Source of the DNA: M3007 sp031425155
Lineage (GTDB): Bacteria > Bacteroidota > Bacteroidia > Chitinophagales > Saprospiraceae
Direction: 5' to 3'
NCBI GenBank assembly: GCA_031425155.1
Contig: JANPIV010000048.1
Span: 124,001-188,000, forward strand
Length of the DNA: 64,000 nucleotides
The position numbers were made by a program, and so were the translations under genes. Under the pieces are notes generated by a model. The model did no database searches. It was given only the letters and a program-made list of their open reading frames with translations, and had not been told where the DNA came from. Shown piece after piece: positions 18,522-25,288 of the stretch. Position 1 is the stretch's first letter; each line of letters starts with the position of its first letter.

Positions 18522-19523
18522 ATGGATCGTCCTTTTCAGAAATGGCTGATGGAGCAGGCCGCAGCAAAGTTGCCGCCCGGCCGGATGTTGCTCCATGAAA
18601 TTCAGCGGGTTATCCCTGGCTCAGACAGCAATATTTATAAGAAAATTCGGCTGGAAACGGAACTGAAAATCGAAGAAGCGGTGCTCATCGCGCGGCATTT
18701 TGATCTCTCGCTGGATCGCTACGTGCATCAGGAAAAACGGGGCCGGGCCATGTTCGACTATCCACCGCTGGAACAGGCGGCCAGGTCGCCCGGCGATTTT
18801 TTGCGGACGCTCAGCGGGGATATGCAGACCATTCTGGCCATGCCCTCGCCCTCGGTTTGGTACGCGACCAATGAGGTGCCGGTGTTCCATTACATGCCGC
18901 ATCGCCACCTGATCGCTTTCAAACTGTACATTTGGTCGCGCATCAACTGGCACTTGCCGGAGTACGCCCGCGCCAAATTTTCGCCGGAAGAAATGTACGC
19001 GGCTCACCCGGAAATAGAGCAGCACCGGCAGGAAATTTGCGCGTTTTATGCCCAGGTGCCGACCAAGGAATACTGGCCGCTGCACATCCTCGATCATACG
19101 CTCAACCAAATCCGGCACTGCATCGAAGCACGTTTTTTTGCCCAGCCGGAGACGCCGAGGCTGCTGCTCGCCGAACTGCGGGCTATGTTGCAAACCAATC
19201 TCGAATCTGCCTATCAAGGCAAAAAAATGCTCGGTACAGGCGAGGCCGGTGCCACTTTTGAACTGTTTTTCAACGAAATAGCCTATACCAACAACATCAT
19301 CATGGTATTTGCGGACGCTCAGCCGATGGCGCTGTACACCACGCTCGACAACCCTAATTTCATTCGCAGTATGGACACCGAAGTGTGTCAGAAAATGGAA
19401 AAATGGCTGCGCAATATCGAACAATCCTCCGTACAGATCAGCCATCGCGGCGAGCGGCAGCGGCATTTGCTGTTTGAATATGTGCAGTCGGAAATTGAGA
19501 AACTGGAAGCGGAGTTGCGGTAG
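18522..19523 (+). CDS. Putative HTH-type transcriptional regulator, uncharacterised
   Basis: Protein of 333 residues with no family I can name firmly. The N-terminal 60 residues (PGRMLLHEIQRVIPGSDSNIYKKIR, then EEAVLIARHFDLSLDRYV) look like an XRE/BetR-style DNA-binding helical domain. The remaining 270 residues are mostly helical with no membrane segment and may bind a ligand or dimerise. I use the ATG at 18522. A GH42-like glycosidase gene starts 24 bases after its stop, and a perfect palindrome sits 70 bases upstream, so control of that enzyme is a reasonable inference. Confidence 0.6.
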   Translation: MDRPFQKWLMEQAAAKLPPGRMLLHEIQRVIPGSDSNIYKKIRLETELKIEEAVLIARHFDLSLDRYVHQEKRGRAMFDYPPLEQAARSPGDFLRTLSGDMQTILAMPSPSVWYATNEVPVFHYMPHRHLIAFKLYIWSRINWHLPEYARAKFSPEEMYAAHPEIEQHRQEICAFYAQVPTKEYWPLHILDHTLNQIRHCIEARFFAQPETPRLLLAELRAMLQTNLESAYQGKKMLGTGEAGATFELFFNEIAYTNNIIMVFADAQPMALYTTLDNPNFIRSMDTEVCQKMEKWLRNIEQSSVQISHRGERQRHLLFEYVQSEIEKLEAELR

Positions 19524-19547
19524 GGGAGAGCTGCTTATCTTGTCGCC

Positions 19548-21740
19548 ATGAAAACCCTCTTTCTCCTCCTATCGCTGGCTTTTTTACCCCATTTTCTCCA
19601 CGCCCAACGTGCCCAAACCGCCGAAATCCGCCTCCTCCACGGTCAGCCCACGCTGTACGTCAATCAGCAACCGGAACTGCCTTTCCTGTACGCCCTCACC
19701 CACGTCACCGGCGGACGCTGGTCGTGGGAAGAAATGCCCGCGCACCACCTGCGCCAGATGAGCGAAGTCGGCGTGCGCTTGTTTCAGGTGGACTTGTGGC
19801 TGGAAGATATTTGGAAAGCGAATGAAAAGCAACTCAATATGGCCCTGGTGCAGCGGCAAATTCGTGGCGTGCTCGATGCCTGTCCGAATGGTGCCGTGGT
19901 AGTGCGCCTGCACGTGAATGCGCCTTTCTGGTGGAACCAAACCCATCCCGCCGAATGTGTGCAGTATGCCGATGGGCCGGTGCAGGATTCGCCGACTGGT
20001 CTGCCTTTTAATTACGAAGACGGCGACCTGGTTCGGGCCAGCCGGGCCAGCCTCGCCTCGGTGCTTTGGCGCGAAGAGGCCGGGGCGAAGCTGCGCGAAT
20101 TCTGCCGCCGCCTCGCCCATACCCGCGAGGGAAAAGCCGTGATTGGCATCCATATTTCCGGCGGCGTGTATGGCGAATGGCATCCTTGGGGCTTTATCAA
20201 ACAGGAACCGGATGTGAGTGCGCCGATGCAATTTGCCTTTCGCAAGTGGTTGACTAACAAATATATAACTACTAAAAATTTGCAGACCGCCTGGGCCAAT
20301 TCTGGCTTTACCCTGCTCAATGCGACCGTGCCCGATACCACTGAACGCCGCTGTTGTGCCGACGGTTTTTTCCGCGATCCGGCCCGCGAACAGAGAATCA
20401 TGGATTTTTATAAGTGCCAGCAATCAGTCATTGCCGACGACATTGAGTTCTTTTGCCGCATTGTCAAAGAGCAGTGGGGCCGACCCGTGCTCACCGGCGT
20501 ATTTTATGGCTATATGCAGTTTGGGCTGTGCCGGCAAGCCATGAACGGCCACCTTGCAGCACAACGCCTGTTGGAAAGTCCCTGGATTGACTACTTCGCC
20601 GGGCCGCCGAGTTATTATGAACCCAGCCGGAAAGCGGGTGGCTCCGGTCTGGAACGGGTGCCCATTCGGTCTGTACTATTGCATGGTAAAATGTGGTTTG
20701 ATGAAATAGATAACGGCTATTTACAGGATAAAAAAGAGCGCGATTTTGTGCGTTCCGGTCCCCTGGGCGATGGCAGTTATTTGTCTGTTTTGCAACGTAG
20801 TTTGTGGTTGCCATTAGTGCAAGGCTGCGGACTTTGGCTCTATGATTTTGGCCCCCGGCGTAATACGGGTTGGTGGGATAGTCCCCTGTATTTGGCAGAA
20901 ATACGCCGTACGTTGCGCTACTTCCAGGAAAAATATGGAAAGTCGGTTAAAGAACTTTCTGGCCCAGCAGCAGATGCATTAGTGGTGTGGGATACCGAAA
21001 GTTTTTATGCTGTAAAAAATGTCAATACCAAAACCTGCGAAAAGGGGTTGGACGCTGCTGCCGAAGCCCTGCAATGCGCCGGTGTTGCGTTGGATCATAT
21101 TTACTTGTTTGATTTAAAAAAAGTAGGTTTTAATGATTATAAAGCAGTTGTCTTTATGAATGCCTGGCAGTTGTCGCCCGAACAGCGTCGCTTTATTCAG
21201 GATTCGGTGGCCCGGAATGGTCGCACACTTATCTGGAATTACGGCGCCGGGTATAGTGATGGTGAGCAGGCGGGCAAAGGCTTAATAGAACAACTAACCG
21301 GAATAAACTTACAAGTAGAAAAAATGACCATTAAACCAGTCTGGGTAATGCAATCAGATACTGTTGAAAACCCGGAATTACTCAACCCTTTACTAGTAGT
21401 GGTTGATCAAAATATAGAACCTTTAGCTTTTCTCAAACAAAGTAATCTTGTCGTGCTGGCTCGCAAAACCTACCCTAATCATAAGGTGGTTTTGGCCGGT
21501 GTTCCCTTGCAGCGCAGCACTGTTTTTCGTAACCTCTTGCAAGTGGCGGGCTGCCAAATGTGGACAGATGCATACGATAGCCTCTGCGCCTCGAACGATT
21601 ATCTTCTGCTGCATACTGGCAGCGGCGGCAAAAGAAGGCTGTGCATGAAAGATGGAAAAACCGTGGAACTGGAACTGCCAAAAAATGCTACGCGGCTGCT
21701 GGATGTGCGGACGGGGGAGGAGGTGATGAAGGAGAAGTAA
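19548..21740 (+). CDS. Secreted GH42-like glycoside hydrolase
   Basis: Exported protein of 730 residues with a signal peptide ending at LHAQ. The barrel domain resembles family 42/clan A beta-galactosidases. A possible acid/base Glu210 lies in ISGGVYGEWHPWG, and a possible nucleophile Glu386 in GKMWFDEIDN. WLPLVQGCGLWLYDFG and the later AADALVVWDTESFY region match the trimerisation (Rossmann-like) domain of that family. It probably cleaves terminal beta-linked sugars in the periplasm or outside. It follows the HTH-like regulator after 24 bases and is probably co-transcribed with it. The exact family assignment needs a profile search. Confidence 0.7.
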   Translation: MKTLFLLLSLAFLPHFLHAQRAQTAEIRLLHGQPTLYVNQQPELPFLYALTHVTGGRWSWEEMPAHHLRQMSEVGVRLFQVDLWLEDIWKANEKQLNMALVQRQIRGVLDACPNGAVVVRLHVNAPFWWNQTHPAECVQYADGPVQDSPTGLPFNYEDGDLVRASRASLASVLWREEAGAKLREFCRRLAHTREGKAVIGIHISGGVYGEWHPWGFIKQEPDVSAPMQFAFRKWLTNKYITTKNLQTAWANSGFTLLNATVPDTTERRCCADGFFRDPAREQRIMDFYKCQQSVIADDIEFFCRIVKEQWGRPVLTGVFYGYMQFGLCRQAMNGHLAAQRLLESPWIDYFAGPPSYYEPSRKAGGSGLERVPIRSVLLHGKMWFDEIDNGYLQDKKERDFVRSGPLGDGSYLSVLQRSLWLPLVQGCGLWLYDFGPRRNTGWWDSPLYLAEIRRTLRYFQEKYGKSVKELSGPAADALVVWDTESFYAVKNVNTKTCEKGLDAAAEALQCAGVALDHIYLFDLKKVGFNDYKAVVFMNAWQLSPEQRRFIQDSVARNGRTLIWNYGAGYSDGEQAGKGLIEQLTGINLQVEKMTIKPVWVMQSDTVENPELLNPLLVVVDQNIEPLAFLKQSNLVVLARKTYPNHKVVLAGVPLQRSTVFRNLLQVAGCQMWTDAYDSLCASNDYLLLHTGSGGKRRLCMKDGKTVELELPKNATRLLDVRTGEEVMKEK

Positions 21741-21816
21741 GGTTAGAGACACTATATTTTTTATAAAATGCTTATTTTAAATATTTTATAAATTATTAAA
21801 TAAAAATTATATACTC

Positions 21817-21834
21817 CTACGATAAAAATCGTAG
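21817..21834. promoter_or_regulatory. BlaI operator candidate 1
   Basis: Palindrome CTACGATAAAAATCGTAG. The same sequence occurs in inverse orientation at 21848-21865 and nearly complete at 21951-21968, all upstream of blaI. Confidence 0.75.
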
Positions 21835-21847
21835 CAAAAATTTGGAA

Positions 21848-21865
21848 CTACGATTTTTATCGTAG
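21848..21865. promoter_or_regulatory. BlaI operator candidate 2, on the promoter
   Basis: CTACGATTTTTATCGTAG, the exact reverse complement of operator 1. It lies precisely between a possible -33 TTTG (21841-21844) and a possible -7 CACCTTTGC (21866-21874), so binding would block RNA polymerase. Confidence 0.75.
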
Positions 21866-21950
21866 CACCTTTGCAGCGAAGGATTAGTTGGGAAGGCGGG
21901 GACAATCATGTTTCCAGACATCGTCCCCGCCTCCCTTTTTTTGACCACTA

Positions 21951-21968
21951 CTACGATAAAAATCGTCA
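21951..21968. promoter_or_regulatory. BlaI operator candidate 3, in the leader
   Basis: CTACGATAAAAATCGTCA, matching the first 16 bases of operator 1. It ends five bases before the blaI start codon and could act as a roadblock or auxiliary site. Confidence 0.6.
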
Positions 21969-21972
21969 TGCT

Positions 21973-22383
21973 ATGCAAGAACATCAACTACCGGTGCCAA
22001 CCGATGCCGAATTGGAAATATTACAAGTGCTGTGGGGTAGGGCCGCCGAATCGGTGCGCTACGTGAACGAAACGATCAATGCTCGCCGCACCCCGGAGCA
22101 ACAAGTGGGCTACACCACCACGCTCAAGCAGATGCAGGTCATGCTCGATAAAGGGCTGTTATCGCGGGAAATAGTGGAGCGTAATCACTTGTACAGTGCC
22201 GCCCAAAGTCGCGAGATCGTGCAGTCGCAAGTGGTACGGGAAATAGCCGATCTGGCCTTTGAAGGCTCTGCCTCGTCTCTGGTGCTGCGTGCCTTGGGCA
22301 GCGGTACTACCACACCCGCAGAACTGGAACAGATCAAGGCTTTTATTCAGCAGATGGAAGAACAGCAACAAAAAGAATTATGA
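21973..22383 (+). CDS. blaI: BlaI/MecI/CopY family transcriptional repressor
   Basis: Winged-helix repressor of 136 residues, typical length for the family. PTDAELEILQVLWG opens the DNA-binding domain, and YTTTLKQMQVMLDKGLLSRE is the recognition helix and wing. The C-terminal part (residues 80-130) is the dimerisation helix region that BlaR1 normally causes to be cleaved. The ATG at 21973 is chosen because the upstream in-frame stretch covers the promoter and operators. It forms a pair with the BlaR1 homologue at 22515 and most likely represses both genes through the three palindromes upstream. Confidence 0.92.
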   Translation: MQEHQLPVPTDAELEILQVLWGRAAESVRYVNETINARRTPEQQVGYTTTLKQMQVMLDKGLLSREIVERNHLYSAAQSREIVQSQVVREIADLAFEGSASSLVLRALGSGTTTPAELEQIKAFIQQMEEQQQKEL

Positions 22384-22411
22384 ATTATTAATTATTGCCG
22401 AGCATAATTTG

Positions 22412-22491
22412 TTGACCATATTATCCACATTGGCCACATTAACTTATTGACCTCATTATCCACATTGACCACATTAAACCCATTGTCCACA
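22412..22491. repeat. Tandem repeat containing DnaA-box-like sites, between blaI and blaR1
   Basis: Two imperfect copies of a 35-base unit (starting 22412 and 22447) and a third partial copy. Each full copy contains a perfect consensus DnaA box TTATCCACA (22421-22429 and 22456-22464); the partial copy has TTGTCCACA (22483-22491). CCACATT recurs five times. No replication genes are nearby, so this is not presented as an origin. Confidence 0.6.
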
Positions 22492-22514
22492 TTCATTTAA
22501 AAAAATTCTGCATC

Positions 22515-25106
22515 ATGAAAATTCCGGACGTTATTTTCTCCGCTGGTTTCGACCGCGCATTAGGCTGGACGATGTTGCATTCTATTTGGCAGGCCACCCT
22601 GATTGCGGTGCTCGCCGGTATTGTCCTGCTGCTGTTACGCCGCCAATCAGCACAGCTGCGTTATAAAGTTGCTAACCTGGCTTTGCTGGCCGTTCTATTG
22701 ACTTCGGTGGCCACTTTTAGTTATTATTTAAATACAGCACCAGTAGAAGAACATGCAGTAGTTGCTATAAAGCAGACGGTTCCGCCAGCCTCGTCGGCGA
22801 AGGCATTTTTCTTTCAATCGGATGCCACCGCAGCGAGCGAAACAACGCCTGCTATTGCGCAAACAAACACGACCAAAGGTTTTCAGGATTATTTTACCGA
22901 GCATCTGCCCTTGATTGTGGCGATCTGGTTCCTGGGTATGACGGTTTTTCTGTGCCGTTTGCTGGGCGGTATTTCCAGGGTATATTATTTGCGCAGCCGC
23001 ATGAATTTCCATGCCGATCCGTATTGGGCGGATGTATTGAATAAACTGGCGATTCAGTCGAAATTCAAGACGGGTATAGAATTACTGGAATCTGCATTGG
23101 TACGTTCGCCATTGACGATTGGTCATTTAAAGCCGGTTATTTTATTTCCTATTGGCCTGATTAATCGCCTTTCCGAATCGGAAGTAGAGTCTATTCTGGC
23201 CCATGAATTAGCCCATATTTTACGTCGCGACTATATTTTTAATATTTTACAAAGTGTAGTGGAAGTTATTTTCTACTTCCATCCCGCCGTCTGGTGGCTT
23301 TCCAATCAGATCCGTCAGGAGCGCGAGAGTGCCTGCGACGATCAGGCTATCGAACTGGTGGGCAATAAAATGAATTATGCCAAAGCATTAGTCACTATCC
23401 AGGAAATGGCCTTTTTCCCGATGTCGCCTGCCCTGGCTTTTGCCGGCACCAAACGCAACCAACTGCTGGTACGGGTACAGCGGTTATTCTCACCACCTGC
23501 TACAAAATTCAACATCATGGAAAAATGGATTGCTACTGGTTTGATCGTCTGCTCGCTATTGGTAGCCTTCGGACAACGGATTCAACCCGTCAATATAACG
23601 ATTGAACATCCACCCGTTGCGCATAATTCCGGTATTTGGGAAGCGGACTTTAACGGTGATAGTGTTTGTATGACTTTTACCAGTAAAACCAAAGACGGCA
23701 ACTGGGTCAATGGCGAATGTTTTGCTAAAAATAACTTTACCAATCTAACCGTTACGCCCGGCGAAACAGCCTTTCAGATGATCCGTCCGGCGGGCACGAT
23801 GGCTATGACCGGCAAAATAGAAGGTGCTACTGGTTATGGACGTTTCCAGTTTACTCCTGACGAAAACTATCGTACCAGTTTAAATCAGCAAGGCATTATA
23901 GATGCAGATGATGAACTAATAATTCACTGCTTTTTTGCCAATTTTCCCAGTGACTATATCAATACCCTGAAAAAGATGGGTTACACGAATATTTCCAGAG
24001 AAAACTTGTTGGAATTGGCTATTTTCAGACTGAATGAAGTCGCTATTCGGGGTTATCTTGATCTGGCCGCGTCATTGGGCAAGAAAACAGTACCGCTTCA
24101 GCAATTAATAGAACTTAAAATATCGAATGTCAGTCCCGAAACCGTGACTCAATTGGCTAAGGCCGGGTATAAAGATTTGGATTTGAGCGATGTCAGTTCG
24201 CTTTCGCTGCATAATGTCAGTCCTGCTTTTATAGATTCTATGAATGCACTGGGTTTTGGCAAACTCCCGATGGATGATATGATGGCCGCTAAAATACACG
24301 GCATTGACGCTGATTTTGTGAAACAATGGCAGAATACGGACTTTGGTAAGTTGAGTTTTGATGATCTGATGAGTGCTAAAATACACGGCATTGACGCTGA
24401 TTTTGTGAAACAATGGCAAAATACGGACTTTGGTAAATTGAGTTTCGACGACCTGATGAGTGCTAAAATACATGGTCTGAGTGCAGATGATATGAAGCAA
24501 TATAAGAGTATGAACTTAAACCTGAATTTTGACGACGTGATGAGCGCAAAAATTCAGAATCTGGATGCAGATTTCATTAAACAAGCACAAAACATGGGTT
24601 TTAGTAATCTATCCTTTGAGGATATGATGAGCATGAAAATTCACGGTATTGATGCAGATTTTGTAAAACAAGCCCAGAATGCGGGCTTTGGGAAAATGGA
24701 TTTTGACGATGTGATGAGTATGAAAATCCATGGTATTACGCCAGATTTTGTAAAACAATGTCAGGCATTGGATTTGGGTCAACTTTCTTTTGACGATATT
24801 ATGAGCATGCGGATTCACGGCATTGATGCAGACTTTGTTAAAAAGGCCCGGGAAATAGATTTGGGTAAATTATCCCTGGAAGATTTAATGAATATGCGCA
24901 TTCATGGCATCACCCCGGAATTTGCTAAAACGTTCCGTGATATAGGCTTTAAAAACCTGACCGTGGATGACCTGGTGAGTGCCAAAATTCACAACGTCAC
25001 CCCGGAATTTATTAAGGAATCGAATCAAAAGGGTTATAGTTTTCCAACCTTGCAGGAATACGCTGATTTGAAAGTAAGAAATCAATATAAGCGGCGGTCG
25101 GAGTAG
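22515..25106 (+). CDS. BlaR1/MecR1-like M56 peptidase with eleven C-terminal 29-residue repeats
   Basis: Membrane-bound zinc metalloprotease sensor of 863 residues. The N-terminal part has transmembrane helices (residues about 15-40, 50-72, 130-150 and 348-365). The M56 active site is HELAH (230-234) in ESILAHELAHILRRDY, with RESACDDQA downstream supplying the third ligand. In place of the usual penicillin-binding sensor domain there is an extracytoplasmic domain with tandem repeats of about 29 residues (24084-25102), consensus around DDLMSAKIHGIDADFVKQ. Sensing would activate the protease and relieve BlaI repression. Such penicillin-domain-free BlaR1 relatives are common in Bacteroidota; their signals are mostly unknown. 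Confidence 0.88.
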   Translation: MKIPDVIFSAGFDRALGWTMLHSIWQATLIAVLAGIVLLLLRRQSAQLRYKVANLALLAVLLTSVATFSYYLNTAPVEEHAVVAIKQTVPPASSAKAFFFQSDATAASETTPAIAQTNTTKGFQDYFTEHLPLIVAIWFLGMTVFLCRLLGGISRVYYLRSRMNFHADPYWADVLNKLAIQSKFKTGIELLESALVRSPLTIGHLKPVILFPIGLINRLSESEVESILAHELAHILRRDYIFNILQSVVEVIFYFHPAVWWLSNQIRQERESACDDQAIELVGNKMNYAKALVTIQEMAFFPMSPALAFAGTKRNQLLVRVQRLFSPPATKFNIMEKWIATGLIVCSLLVAFGQRIQPVNITIEHPPVAHNSGIWEADFNGDSVCMTFTSKTKDGNWVNGECFAKNNFTNLTVTPGETAFQMIRPAGTMAMTGKIEGATGYGRFQFTPDENYRTSLNQQGIIDADDELIIHCFFANFPSDYINTLKKMGYTNISRENLLELAIFRLNEVAIRGYLDLAASLGKKTVPLQQLIELKISNVSPETVTQLAKAGYKDLDLSDVSSLSLHNVSPAFIDSMNALGFGKLPMDDMMAAKIHGIDADFVKQWQNTDFGKLSFDDLMSAKIHGIDADFVKQWQNTDFGKLSFDDLMSAKIHGLSADDMKQYKSMNLNLNFDDVMSAKIQNLDADFIKQAQNMGFSNLSFEDMMSMKIHGIDADFVKQAQNAGFGKMDFDDVMSMKIHGITPDFVKQCQALDLGQLSFDDIMSMRIHGIDADFVKKAREIDLGKLSLEDLMNMRIHGITPEFAKTFRDIGFKNLTVDDLVSAKIHNVTPEFIKESNQKGYSFPTLQEYADLKVRNQYKRRSE
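24084..25102 (+). repeat. In-frame tandem repeat array (about 87 bases per unit) in the BlaR1-like gene
   Basis: Eleven full units of 28-29 codons plus a partial twelfth. Units beginning at 24258 and 24345 are nearly identical at the DNA level, so they duplicated recently, while the first two and last units have drifted. Each unit holds an acidic helix (FDDLMSAK) and a second helix (DADFVKQ), suggesting a solenoid. Confidence 0.88.
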
Positions 25107-25130
25107 GGGTTTTGGCTTGTTGTAGGGCCG

Positions 25131-25163
25131 AACCCTGTTCGGCAACCGTAGCCGAACGGGGTT
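25131..25163. terminator. Hairpin after blaR1
   Basis: Arms AACCCTGTTCGGC (25131-25143) and GCCGAACGGGGTT (25151-25163) pair with one G-U position around a 7-base loop, 25 bases after the blaR1 stop. A smaller alternative stem GCCGAA/TTCGGC lies inside the left arm. Probable terminator or palindromic repeat separating blaR1 from the outer-membrane protein gene. Confidence 0.55.
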
Positions 25164-25288
25164 CTGCTTTACCCTCTAAAACCGCCGTTCAGCCCTCCCC
25201 AAGCCTCACTGGTAGATGAATGGCGCAACCCATGCAACACTTCTTTCCCTGACCAGTCTTTCCTAAAAAGTCTAAAATTGCTGGTGTT

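Noticed and set aside
22412..22491. Replication origin
   Set aside because: DnaA-box-like sites alone are not enough; no dnaA, dnaN or gid genes, and the skew cannot be calculated here. Kept only as a repeat.
22412..22491. CRISPR array
   Set aside because: The repeat is tandem without spacers of uniform length, and no cas genes are present.
24084..25102. Separate leftward genes opposite the BlaR1 repeats
   Set aside because: Long opposite-strand frames exist only because the repeat unit lacks stops in that frame; the forward protein explains the sequence.
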